From: Niabella drilacis
Lineage (GTDB): Bacteria; Bacteroidota; Bacteroidia; Chitinophagales; Chitinophagaceae
NCBI RefSeq assembly: GCF_900101395.1
Contig: NZ_FMZO01000002.1
Span: forward strand, 1-64,000
Direction of reading: 5' to 3'
Length of the DNA stretch: 64,000 nucleotides
A program made the translations under genes and the position numbers. Under the pieces are notes generated by a model that made no database searches, was not told the origin of the DNA, and saw only the letters and a program-made list of their open reading frames with translations. Positions 34,206-42,294 of the stretch are shown here, piece by piece; the first letter of the stretch is position 1; each line of letters starts with the position of its first letter.

Positions 34206-36083
34206 CTACTGATTGCTGCTGTTTTGCCGGTGCTGGTTTCTGTAAATGAGCCGGTTCCCTTTTATAAGTAATTTTAAGGTTTGTCGTTTTAATGAAATGT
34301 GCACCTGTTTGTCCTCGCTGGCATTGTGAACGTGTTTATAGGCGGTCATAATGTTTTTATAGTTGATCGTTCCTACTACTACCTGGTTGGTATCAACCAC
34401 CGGAAGCAGGTCCATATCGTACTGGAGCATGATCCCAACGGCTGTTTTCAGCGGGTCGTTAACACGTACCCATGCCGATTTCCGTTTGATGAGGGAGCCG
34501 ATCTGTTTTTCGGGGGCATGATGCTCGCTCCGGAGACTGGAGGAGCTGATAACGCCCTTCAGCGTATTATCAGTGCCTGTTACGATAAAGTAGTTGGCAT
34601 GATCATCCTCGTGCTGATCCAGCCAGCTTTTAACATCGGCGATGGGGTTCTCATCGCTGATCAGGAGCGCATCATGGCTCATTACATCCTTTATATGGTA
34701 TTGTTCCAGTACATCAGGAGTGTACGTAACCGGTGTTTTTACTCCCCGGCGTGCGATCTTTTCTGTCATTATGGTATGCTCCATGAGGTAAAGCGAAATA
34801 AAATAGGCAATGGAACAGGCTGCCAGTAATGCCAGCAGTGCATTTACCTGCCCGGTGGTTTCCAGTGCAAAAAGGATGGATGTGAGCAATGCGCGGGAAG
34901 CCCCGGCAAACATGGCCGACATGCCGATCAATGCCGCCAGGGAAACCGAAATGTCCAGCTGGGGAAAGAGCTGTTGCAGGGCGATACCGGCAAGGGCTCC
35001 TGCTGCGCCACCGATCGTGAGCAGGGGGGCCAGCGTTCCGCCCGAGGTTCCGCTGGAGAGCGCAATGGCCCAGGACAGGAACTTAAATATAAAAAGCAAC
35101 CCGATCACTTTTAACGTCAGGCTTCCGGAAAGCACATTGGTAATGTTATCGTAACCCACACCCAGCGTATCCGGGTGAAAATAGCCGATGATGCCCACGG
35201 CCAGTCCGCCGATAGCGGGCCACCACATCCAATGAACGGGCAGGCGCTCAAAAGCTTCTTCCAACCAGTAAACGATCTTGGTAACAGCTACCGAAAGCAG
35301 TCCGATCAGGACGCCCTCGATGCTGTAAAGGAACAGCGCCGTGTTGGAGGGCGTACTGATAAGGTGATCGATGGCAAAGACCGGCCCGCCGCCAAACAGG
35401 AAGTGATGACCGGCTGCTCCTGTTATACAGGCAAGGGCTACCGGAAAAATGGCGGCCGCTGAGAATTCGAACAGCAGGAGTTCAATGGCCAGGAAGATGG
35501 CTGCGATGGGGCTCCCGAATATGGCGGACATACCTGCCGTTGCTCCGGCGGCAAGCAGCACCTTACGTTCCTGGTGAGAGATCTTCAGCAACTGTCCGAG
35601 GGTAGATCCTAAAGCGCCACCCGTGGCAATGATGGGGCCTTCTGCTCCAAAGGGACCTCCTGTGCCTATGGCGATAGCTGAAGACAGGGGCTTTAAATAA
35701 GTAATGGTGGGCTTTATTTTGCTGTTATTGGTAAGGATCTGTTCCATGGCCTCCGGGATGCCATGTCCCCTGATAGCCCGGGATCCGTAGAGGGCCATTA
35801 ATCCCACGATGATGCCCCCGATAACAGGTACGATCACCACAAAAATGCCCAGATGATGCCCCTGGGGCGTGGAGTGGGCCAGGGAAAAGCTGCCATAAAA
35901 AGACAGGTTGGTAACCAGGTTGATCAGCCATATCAATAGCTTGGCTACCAGGCTGATCACCATGCCGATAGCTACGGCAAGCAGGGAAATAAATACCAGG
36001 CGGTTCTTTCTTGTTGAAGGCCGGTGCTCCATATGCTCAGAGGCCAGCGTAGATTGCAACGAAGTTGAAATAGGAATACTCAT
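34206..36083 (-). CDS. ClC-type chloride channel/antiporter with CBS domains
   Basis: The 625-residue protein carries the ClC core (about residues 25-440) with GHGIPEAMEQI (chloride-binding GxGIP), GPFGAEGPIIATGGALGS (gating Glu) and SSGTSGGTLAPLLTIGGAAG. It is followed by a cytoplasmic pair of CBS domains (about 460-590; IKDVMSHDALLISDENPIAD, GVISSSSLR, LLPVVDTNQVVVGTINYKN) that probably bind an adenine nucleotide. It moves chloride across the inner membrane. Its promoter overlaps an FNR-like box shared in sequence with the gene at 37617, so it may respond to the same regulator. Confidence 0.92.
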   Translation of the reverse strand: MSIPISTSLQSTLASEHMEHRPSTRKNRLVFISLLAVAIGMVISLVAKLLIWLINLVTNLSFYGSFSLAHSTPQGHHLGIFVVIVPVIGGIIVGLMALYGSRAIRGHGIPEAMEQILTNNSKIKPTITYLKPLSSAIAIGTGGPFGAEGPIIATGGALGSTLGQLLKISHQERKVLLAAGATAGMSAIFGSPIAAIFLAIELLLFEFSAAAIFPVALACITGAAGHHFLFGGGPVFAIDHLISTPSNTALFLYSIEGVLIGLLSVAVTKIVYWLEEAFERLPVHWMWWPAIGGLAVGIIGYFHPDTLGVGYDNITNVLSGSLTLKVIGLLFIFKFLSWAIALSSGTSGGTLAPLLTIGGAAGALAGIALQQLFPQLDISVSLAALIGMSAMFAGASRALLTSILFALETTGQVNALLALLAACSIAYFISLYLMEHTIMTEKIARRGVKTPVTYTPDVLEQYHIKDVMSHDALLISDENPIADVKSWLDQHEDDHANYFIVTGTDNTLKGVISSSSLRSEHHAPEKQIGSLIKRKSAWVRVNDPLKTAVGIMLQYDMDLLPVVDTNQVVVGTINYKNIMTAYKHVHNASEDKQVHISLKRQTLKLLIKGNRLIYRNQHRQNSSNQ

Positions 36084-36108
36084 ATTGTGTGGATATCAAA
36101 AGAAGCTG

Positions 36109-36130
36109 CAAAAGTATGATTTATATCATA
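36109..36130 (-). promoter_or_regulatory. ClC promoter -7 element overlapped by an FNR-like box
   Basis: On the minus strand a TATGAT-N4-ATCATA palindrome (36115-36130) runs directly into TACTTTTG (36109-36116, exact TAnnTTTG). TGAT-N4-ATCA is the FNR/CRP-type half-site pattern. A protein bound here would cover the -7 region, which suggests repression. The same arrangement is found at 37593-37612. Confidence 0.6.
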
Positions 36131-36266
36131 ATTTTAAGCAAAAAGAGAGCGGTTTTCTGACGGCGCAGGAGGGAATGGGGCCGTGACCGGCCGTTGAACC
36201 GGACGCCGCCGTTTCCCGTTTAAAGGAGTGGGATGGTGGCGGGTCGGATTTCTTGCCGGTATTTTT

Positions 36267-36274
36267 TATTTTTG
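36267..36274 (+). promoter_or_regulatory. Promoter -7 element of the Crp/Fnr gene
   Basis: TATTTTTG (TAnnTTTG) ends 7 bases before ATG 36282, giving a very short leader. Confidence 0.5.
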
Positions 36275-36281
36275 GATCACA

Positions 36282-36959
36282 ATGAAACAAAAACAGGCAG
36301 ATCAGGCTGGGGAAAATATCCTTTACCGCTACTGCATTCCCGAATGGCGTACAGTGGTTGATACGGGCAGGGAGCTGCGGTCCGTTAAAAAAGGACAGCC
36401 CGTTTTTTCGGAGAAGGATATCGTGCAGGGGGTGTTTTTTATCGATACCGGGAAGGTGAAGATCCACCAGCGCTGGGGCGATGAAAAAGAGCTGATCATC
36501 CGGTTTGCCAAAAATGGGGATATGCTTGGGTACCGGGGGCTGGGAAAGGAAAAAGTATACCCGGTATCCGCCACGGCACTGGAAGACACAACGCTCGTGT
36601 ATCTTGATATCCGGTTGTTTGAAGCAACTTTGCAGGTAAATCCCCGGCTCACCTATGCCCTCATGGATTTTTATGCAAACGAACTGGAGGCTACAGAACG
36701 GCGGGTACGCAATATGGCGCATATGGAGGTGAAAGGAAGGGTTGCGGAAGCTATAACAATGCTGAAAAGAGATTTTGGCGTTAACGAACAGGGGTTTATT
36801 GATATTAAACTTACCCGGCAGGACATGGCCTCTTATGTGGGAACCACTTATGAAACGATCTCCCGTATGATCAGTGAGCTGGAGGCGGAAAAACTGATCA
36901 GGACCAGCGGAAAGAATATTGCTGTTCTGAATGAAAAGCAATTGGAACAGCTGTTGTAA
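36282..36959 (+). CDS. Crp/Fnr-family transcriptional regulator (FNR-like DNA specificity)
   Basis: ATG 36282 is chosen because of the -7 element just upstream. The 225-residue protein has the sensor barrel (GQPVFSEKDIVQGVFFIDTG), a long dimer helix, and a Crp-type winged helix with recognition helix SYVGTTYETISRMISELEAE. E-T-I-S-R matches FNR contacts for TTGAT half-sites. Only one cysteine (about residue 18) is present, so it cannot hold an FNR iron-sulphur cluster; haem/NO or another signal is possible. The FNR-like boxes beside it, at 36115 and 37593, make the ClC gene and the gene at 37617 likely targets. Confidence 0.9.
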   Translation: MKQKQADQAGENILYRYCIPEWRTVVDTGRELRSVKKGQPVFSEKDIVQGVFFIDTGKVKIHQRWGDEKELIIRFAKNGDMLGYRGLGKEKVYPVSATALEDTTLVYLDIRLFEATLQVNPRLTYALMDFYANELEATERRVRNMAHMEVKGRVAEAITMLKRDFGVNEQGFIDIKLTRQDMASYVGTTYETISRMISELEAEKLIRTSGKNIAVLNEKQLEQLL

Positions 36960-37592
36960 CGCTCCTTAAAACAGGCGCAGACCTTGGTTCGATGCCGGAC
37001 GCTCCCACGATGTCCCGGGAATGGATTCAATGCTGTTCCCTTTGTGGGGGTGGTAAAATGCTCGCAGATTTTGCAGATGTTCACAGAAGGTTTCGGATAT
37101 CTGGGAGGTCCTTGAGCGGCTTTGTATGTACTAGTGTGATGTTGAATCTGTTTTGCCGCCACAGAATCACTGAGTTCTTTTCTATGCTTCTGCGTTTCTG
37201 TGGCAACTATAGTACGCCTTTTTATGCTTAACATAACACTATATAAGAAAGTAACATTGGTGCCGGTATTTGGTTTTTAGATCCTGGATGCCCGATACCC
37301 AATACCCAATACTCGATTCTGGACCCTGGATTCTCAAATCTCTATTCTATATCTCACTGTATGTTGCAGGTGTCTGGACGGTCTGTAAGCGGATTACCTG
37401 GCTTTGAAGGCGCGGCGGAAATCTATGTAACCAGGAGTGGCGCAACTATCCTGCCGCAGCGCGGCGGTCATATTATATACCAAAGATCCAAAATCTAAAT
37501 ACCAGAACCGGAAATATGGCGTATAGCAGTCTGTCTTCCGTTTTCGAATCTCAGATCTCAATTCCGAAAATCCTCTGTTTTTTCAAAAAGTG
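36960..37592. repeat. Gene-free stretch filled with degenerate repeat text
   Basis: No convincing gene lies in the gap before 37617. Around 37060-37215 the text contains GCAGATTTTGCAGATG, TTTGCCGCCACAGAATCACT and GCTTCTGCGTTTCTGTGGCA, near-inverted variants of one another. Around 37278-37358 it has GATCCTGGATGCCCGATACC, CCAATACCCAATACTCG and GGATTCTCAAATCTC. Similar stretches recur at 17.6, 21.9, 31.7, 39.5, 41.3, 42.2, 44.4, 59.5 and 63.7 kb. Confidence 0.6.
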
Positions 37593-37612
37593 TGATTTAT
37601 ATCATACTTTTG
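37593..37612 (+). promoter_or_regulatory. FNR-like box abutting a -7 element
   Basis: TGATTTATATCA (37593-37604) directly precedes TACTTTTG (37605-37612, exact TAnnTTTG), as at the ClC promoter. ATG follows 4 bases later, so the transcript is probably leaderless. The box centre would be near -18, a repressor-like position. Confidence 0.6.
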
Positions 37613-37616
37613 TAGA

Positions 37617-38042
37617 ATGGAAACAAAAGATTACAACAGTCATATTTACAAACCGCTGATGGCTGGTTTATTTGCGGGCTACATTGCAACTGTTTTGAAC
37701 CTGGTCTACGATGTATTTTTCCGGGAGGAAACGGCTTTCCCGCTGCATGAGCTGATCAATGTATCAACTATTATTTTTGCTACTCTTTTCGCATTACCCC
37801 TGGCAGGTGTTGTGTTTGCGGCCATCGACCGGCTTTTTCCGAAGGGCGACCGGATCTATATTGTATTATCGGCCCTGTTTACAGCGCTTTGTATTTATGG
37901 TACCCTGCAGGTTCACCGCTCTGCTGATCCGGTAGTAACCACTCAGTTTCAGCATCTCCTGCTGGGCATGGTGATCATCTCCGGGGTATTTGCCACTATT
38001 GCGGTTCCCTGGCTGGTAAAGCACCAGGATATTTATATGTAG
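37617..38042 (+). CDS. Small four-helix membrane protein, unknown function
   Basis: The 141-residue protein has four hydrophobic segments (LMAGLFAGYIATVLNLVYDVF, VSTIIFATLFALPLAGVVFA, IYIVLSALFTALCIYG, LLLGMVIISGVFATIAVPWL) and no recognised family. Its promoter has the same FNR-like box plus -7 layout as the ClC gene, and the regulator gene lies about 660 bases upstream. It may therefore be part of an oxygen, NO or redox response (inference). Confidence 0.75.
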   Translation: METKDYNSHIYKPLMAGLFAGYIATVLNLVYDVFFREETAFPLHELINVSTIIFATLFALPLAGVVFAAIDRLFPKGDRIYIVLSALFTALCIYGTLQVHRSADPVVTTQFQHLLLGMVIISGVFATIAVPWLVKHQDIYM

Positions 38043-38103
38043 GGGGGCAGCCAGGCATCCGCCTTCAGATATCAATCTTCAGAAGCTATCAGAAGTTTGA
38101 GTT

Positions 38104-38126
38104 CCGAAGCTTCGTATAAGCTTCGG
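38104..38126. terminator. Perfect hairpin between converging genes
   Basis: CCGAAGCTT / AAGCTTCGG, a 9-bp perfect stem with loop CGTAT, lies between the ends of the membrane protein gene (38042) and the radical SAM gene (38172). There is no T-run, so terminator function is uncertain. Confidence 0.45.
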
Positions 38127-38171
38127 ATTAAGGCTGTAATCTCAAAGGGCTATCCTGGCTCTCCGTCACGG

Positions 38172-39473
38172 TTAAAAGTGTGCAAAATCCACCTCGTATT
38201 TGCCTTTGATCCGCTCCATAGGAGGGTTATAGTATCCGTATTTCAGATGGGGAAACTCTTCCCTGATCAGGTCCATCAGCTGTTTTACGCCCATGAACTC
38301 GCCGGTTTCAGTAACCCCGATCTTTCCGAGATACCAGTCGGGGTCAATATTAAAGTTGCGCCACTGGATCATCTTCAGCCCGGTTTCCCGGATCAGCTTC
38401 CGCAATGCCTCGTATTCGGCAATACTGTCCGTCATGCCCGGGAAAACAAAATAGTTGATGGAGGGCCAGCCTCCAAAGCTGTTGACTACTTTCAGACTTT
38501 CAACAATGTCTTCAAACTGGTAATTATTAGGCCGGTAATAAGGCATATAGACCTCGCTGCGGGCGCTGTTGGTGCTGACACGGATGGAGTTCAGGCCGGC
38601 TTCACAAAGACGCTTTACCGCATCGGGCTTTGATCCGTTGGTGTTGATGTTGATGCTGCCTTTTGAAGTATGCTTGCGTATTTCGATGATCGCTTTCTCC
38701 AGCGTTTCCCACATCAGGAGGGGTTCGCCCTCACAACCCTGCCCGAAACTGATCAGCGGATAAGGGGCCGTTTCGAGATGGGGAACGGTGAACTCTACAA
38801 TTTCTTCCACGGTAGGCTTAAACTGCAGCCGGTCCTGGGTAGAAACGATGGTTTCCTCATCCGGCTGCAGGGAAATACATCCCACGCAATTGGCATTGCA
38901 TGCCGGTGAGGCAGGCACCGGGCACTCCCAGCGGCCGATAAAATAATTTCTTGCAGCCGGGCAATGGTAGGTAAGTGCACAGTTATTGGCAAGATGGTTT
39001 ACCAGGCGGTTGTGTGGGTAGGCCTTTGTAAGATGCTCTACACCCAGCTTTACCTTATCTGCATCAAAACCGGCACATTCCTGGCGTATGTCCTGTTCAA
39101 TACGTACCGCAGGAACGTAAAACTGATCATTTTGCCAGGCCACAGCGGTATAACAGAAGAGGGGCAGGGTAGGTGCACCGGGTTTGGTTTCATAGGCCGC
39201 AATATAAAAACCCGTGTGGGCCGGAGGTATAAAAGCGGCTACAGCCCAGCCTTTTTCACAAAGCCGCAGCTCGCCGGTAATGACATCAATACCGATCCCT
39301 ATCCGCTCGGGCAACTCGTAAAGCGAGCCACCGTCGGGCAGCTCGATCCAGTCCTCAACAGGCACTGGCAGGGCGTCCCATCCGCTGCGGCCTACTGCAT
39401 ACAGACTGGTATCCTCAAAAATATTCCCGTTGCCATCGGAGTACAAAAGATAGGGGGATGCTGTTAATGTCAT
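38172..39473 (-). CDS. Radical SAM protein with a cysteine-rich region before the cluster motif
   Basis: The 433-residue protein has the radical SAM motif CNANCVGC (C192-x3-C196-x2-C199), FGQGCEGEPLL as the glycine-rich AdoMet strand, and SININTNGSKPDAVKRL. Four more cysteines lie shortly before the motif (C134, C165, C171, C184) and could bind an auxiliary cluster. An N-terminal domain of about 180 residues has no recognised fold. The product could modify a peptide or small molecule; no precursor peptide is evident. It is the third gene of a unit with an arginase-family enzyme and a membrane protein (gap of 79 bases). Confidence 0.85.
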   Translation of the reverse strand: MTLTASPYLLYSDGNGNIFEDTSLYAVGRSGWDALPVPVEDWIELPDGGSLYELPERIGIGIDVITGELRLCEKGWAVAAFIPPAHTGFYIAAYETKPGAPTLPLFCYTAVAWQNDQFYVPAVRIEQDIRQECAGFDADKVKLGVEHLTKAYPHNRLVNHLANNCALTYHCPAARNYFIGRWECPVPASPACNANCVGCISLQPDEETIVSTQDRLQFKPTVEEIVEFTVPHLETAPYPLISFGQGCEGEPLLMWETLEKAIIEIRKHTSKGSININTNGSKPDAVKRLCEAGLNSIRVSTNSARSEVYMPYYRPNNYQFEDIVESLKVVNSFGGWPSINYFVFPGMTDSIAEYEALRKLIRETGLKMIQWRNFNIDPDWYLGKIGVTETGEFMGVKQLMDLIREEFPHLKYGYYNPPMERIKGKYEVDFAHF

Positions 39474-39552
39474 TACTGATTACTTAAATACTAAACGTTA
39501 AATTTCAAGATCCGGGATCCAATACAGGATGCCAGCCGGTAACTGATAACTG

Positions 39553-40182
39553 TCAGCTTTTGGCGATTTGTTCCCTGCAAAATTCGTTAAATGCTGCTTC
39601 AGAAACAATTTCATCTGCATCTTTTACGAAATGCTGGTAAATTTTATTGTTCTTTAGGTCAATGGTCAGGATATCATCTTTTAATACCAGGTTGCTGACT
39701 TCATTCCACGATATTTTTTTTACGGGGAAAGACGGATAGCGGATCTCCACCGGGGAAACCTGGATCACTAATTGCCGCCTGGACACCAGGTACAGGAACC
39801 AAAGCACCACATTAATGGCAAAGCCCCACCCAAGTGCGTACTGATACCAGCGGAACCCAAGTATGAGGATGATGATACCCAGGGATTGCAGCGTGTTTTT
39901 CTTTTTTAAAAGATAAACATCCCAGAGGATGAAGAGTACAAAAAGAAGGGTGCACACCAGGATGCTGATCTTGAGGTTGGGGCTGTTACGCTGGTAATCC
40001 AGCAACAGTTGCCCAAGCAGGTTCAGGAAAATAATGCCATAGGCAAACACCTGGTAAATGAGTGTGCGTGCATTGGGGATTACAAACCGGTAACCCTGAT
40101 CCGCTTCCGGGGATGCAGCAACCGGGGCACTATTTTGTTTCGGATACGCCAATGATGAATGATTATTGATTGCTTCCCGCAA
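39553..40182 (-). CDS. Membrane protein with C-terminal PH/YcxB-like domain
   Basis: The 209-residue protein has four hydrophobic segments (for example LIYQVFAYGIIFLNLLGQLL, ISILVCTLLFVLFILWDVYL) and then a soluble C-terminal part (VEIRYPSFPVKKISWNEVSN, LVLKDDILTIDLKNNKIYQH) that resembles small PH-like domains of the YcxB kind. No enzyme motif is seen. Its start overlaps the arginase-family gene by 20 bases, so translation is likely coupled. Confidence 0.75.
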   Translation of the reverse strand: MREAINNHSSLAYPKQNSAPVAASPEADQGYRFVIPNARTLIYQVFAYGIIFLNLLGQLLLDYQRNSPNLKISILVCTLLFVLFILWDVYLLKKKNTLQSLGIIILILGFRWYQYALGWGFAINVVLWFLYLVSRRQLVIQVSPVEIRYPSFPVKKISWNEVSNLVLKDDILTIDLKNNKIYQHFVKDADEIVSEAAFNEFCREQIAKS

Positions 40183-41206
40183 GAATGTTGCATAGCTTGT
40201 AAAGCGCCCTTGCGCCTACGTTGGCATTCCAGTCGGTTTCGCCGGTACCTACTTCTACCAGGTCAAACCCGATCAGCTGGCGGCCGCTTTCCACTATTTT
40301 TTTGAACAGGAAGAACATCCGGTCCAGCTCAAACCCGCCCGGTACAGGCGTGCCGGTATCGGGGCAGAGTTTGGGATCCAGCCCGTCGATATCGAAACTG
40401 ATATGGACTTTCTGGGGAAGTTTGCTGATGATCTCATCGGCAATATTCTTAAAGGTATCGCCTTCAAACTGGCGCTCTTTGATCTCCTGGTCAAAATAGG
40501 TAACAACCCGGTAATTACTGTTTTTGATGAACTCCCATTCGTCTTGTCCCAGGTCCCGTACACCAACCTGTATAATATTTTTAAGCTCGGGGATCTCGTT
40601 TAGTGCATTGTACATAATGCTGGCATGGGAATACACAAATCCCTCGTAGGCCTTACGCAGGTCGCAGTGCGCATCCACCTGCAGGATCCCGAATTCGCCG
40701 TGTTTTTCGGCAAGGGCTTTAAACAGCCCCAATGGAGTGCTGTGGTCCCCGCCGAGCAATCCAACCAGCTTATTGTCGTCCAGCAGCGCTTTGGCCTGCT
40801 CGTACACCCAGTTGTTCAGGTACGTGCCGCCTTCATTCACTTCTTTGATCGTGCGGCACATGAACTGGTTTTTACCCAGCTCCTCGCCCTTGGATATATA
40901 ATCGATGTATAGTTCTGCCTCTTTGCGCAGGAAATCGCTTTTCAGCAACACGCTCCGGTCCGTTGGCTTCAGGTAATACCCCCGTTTCCAGGCGTCCGGA
41001 AAATCAGGGTCATAAAGATCTACCTGCATACTGGCTTTCAGGATGCTTTCCGGGGCCCTTGCGGTTCCGGCGCCATAGCTTACCGTTACTTCCCAGGGAA
41101 CATTGATGATGATCAGGTCAGCATTTTCTTCAGTACTGGGCAACCCAAAGATGTTGTTATTAGGGTTGGCTACACAGTTCTGATCAAAATTTGTTAGGTC
41201 CAACAT
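40163..41206 (-). CDS. Arginase/agmatinase/formimidoylglutamase-family ureohydrolase
   Basis: The 347-residue protein has the binuclear manganese motifs GGDHSTPLG, QVDAHCDLR and SFDIDGLDP, plus the family IGFDLVEVGTGE near the end. It should hydrolyse a guanidino or formimino group; the substrate (agmatine, arginine, formiminoglutamate or another) cannot be fixed. About 30 extra N-terminal residues precede the first strand. Unusually for this genome, a true Shine-Dalgarno AAGGAGA sits just before the ATG (41212-41218). It is the first gene of a three-gene unit. Confidence 0.88.
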   Translation of the reverse strand: MLDLTNFDQNCVANPNNNIFGLPSTEENADLIIINVPWEVTVSYGAGTARAPESILKASMQVDLYDPDFPDAWKRGYYLKPTDRSVLLKSDFLRKEAELYIDYISKGEELGKNQFMCRTIKEVNEGGTYLNNWVYEQAKALLDDNKLVGLLGGDHSTPLGLFKALAEKHGEFGILQVDAHCDLRKAYEGFVYSHASIMYNALNEIPELKNIIQVGVRDLGQDEWEFIKNSNYRVVTYFDQEIKERQFEGDTFKNIADEIISKLPQKVHISFDIDGLDPKLCPDTGTPVPGGFELDRMFFLFKKIVESGRQLIGFDLVEVGTGETDWNANVGARALYKLCNILAGSNQ

Positions 41207-41231
41207 TATTGTCTCCTTTTTTTGGAAGGCG

Positions 41232-41239
41232 CAAAGTTA
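41232..41239 (-). promoter_or_regulatory. Promoter -7 element of the arginase operon
   Basis: On the minus strand this reads TAACTTTG (TAnnTTTG), 25 bases before the ATG, with the Shine-Dalgarno AAGGAGA between them. Confidence 0.55.
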
Positions 41240-41380
41240 TATGGTTTTTATCGCAACAGGCAACAATTAACGTTTGTTTTGTGTCGGGAATTGAGTATTG
41301 AGATTCGGGAAATGAGACTTTTCATACATACGTCATTTTTTAACACTCCTATCTGAAATCTCCTATCTCGTTTCTGACAA

Positions 41381-42034
41381 TTACTTCAGCTTGTCTTTGA
41401 ACACTTTACGGAATTTGTCCACTTTAGGGCGGATCACCATCGTGCAGTAGGGATTTTTGTCTTCATTATTGTTAAAATAAGACTGGTGATAATCTTCGGC
41501 AGGATAAAATACGGAGAACGGCTTTATTTCCGTAACGATCGGGTTGTCAAATGCCCCGCTTTTATCCAGTTCCTGCTTGTAATACGCTGCTTTTTCTTTC
41601 TGGGCCTCATTATGATAATAGACCCCGCTGCGGTACTGGGTGCCCACATCGCCCCCCTGCCGGTTGAGGGTGGTGGGATCATGTGTTTTCCAGAAAATTT
41701 CCAGCAGCTCATCAAAAGAAATGACGGAGGGATCATAAACGATCTGTAATGCTTCCGCATGACCGGTGTTGCCGGTGCATACTTCCTTATAGGTAGGATT
41801 CTTTGTATGCCCGTCTGTATAGCCGCTGGTAACGGAGGAAACGCCTTTTACGTCCTGGAAAATAGCTTCAGTACACCAGAAACACCCGTTGGCAAAGGTA
41901 GCTGTATCTGTTTGTTGACTCATTGTAGAAGATTTTGCTGCCGGCCCTGCAAAAACCACGGGCTCCTTTTTTTTCTGCGCACAGGCTGTTGCCGCCAGTG
42001 CGGTCAATAATAATATAGGTATAACTGTTTTCAA
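41381..42034 (-). CDS. msrA: Peptide-methionine (S)-S-oxide reductase MsrA, lipoprotein form
   Basis: The 217-residue protein starts with an SPII signal (MKTVIPILLLTALAATAC, lipid Cys18), so it repairs oxidised methionines in the cell envelope. The MsrA motif GCFWCTE has catalytic Cys51 and a second Cys54. GYTDGHTKNPTYKEVCTGNTG, GHAEALQIVYDP and HDPTTLNRQGGDVGTQYRS are typical. There is no MsrB domain or neighbour. A TTACAAA-N5-TTTGTAA palindrome lies 28 bases upstream of the start. Confidence 0.94.
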   Translation of the reverse strand: MKTVIPILLLTALAATACAQKKKEPVVFAGPAAKSSTMSQQTDTATFANGCFWCTEAIFQDVKGVSSVTSGYTDGHTKNPTYKEVCTGNTGHAEALQIVYDPSVISFDELLEIFWKTHDPTTLNRQGGDVGTQYRSGVYYHNEAQKEKAAYYKQELDKSGAFDNPIVTEIKPFSVFYPAEDYHQSYFNNNEDKNPYCTMVIRPKVDKFRKVFKDKLK

Positions 42035-42061
42035 TTCAACGGATCTGTTACAGACTGTAAA

Positions 42062-42080
42062 TTACAAATTCGGTTTGTAA
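42062..42080. promoter_or_regulatory. Palindrome upstream of msrA, candidate operator
   Basis: TTACAAA (42062-42068) and TTTGTAA (42074-42080) form a perfect 7-bp inverted repeat with spacer TTCGG. Next to it a near-consensus -7 (TATCTTTA on the minus strand) can be read. The binding protein is unknown. Confidence 0.4.
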
Positions 42081-42262
42081 AGATACAATTTAATAACACG
42101 GAAAGGGGCGGGAAGGTTTAAGCTTTCAGCCATTAGCCATCCGTTCGGCGCAGCCAGCCTGCTGCAACCGGCTTTTGATGCCCGGGTTCCGGGATTTGAT
42201 CCTTGATTTTGGTTCCCGGAGCCTTTGGAATTTAGTATTTAGCAATTAGCAATTCCTCTTCT

Positions 42263-42270
42263 TATCTTTG
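42263..42270 (+). promoter_or_regulatory. Promoter -7 element of the MutS2-like gene
   Basis: TATCTTTG (TAnnTTTG) lies 25 bases before ATG 42295, downstream of a run of the degenerate repeat words (TTAGTATTTAGCAATTAGCA). Confidence 0.5.
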
Positions 42271-42294
42271 CAGGCTTGAAATTTAGGTGCATTT

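Noticed and set aside
34206-36083. Idea that the ClC gene is a CBS-domain transporter of another family, such as a magnesium or sulfate transporter
   Set aside because: GHGIPEA, GAEGP and GTSGGTLAP are specific for ClC proteins.
36282-36959. Oxygen-sensing iron-sulphur FNR
   Set aside because: Only one cysteine is present, whereas FNR needs four.
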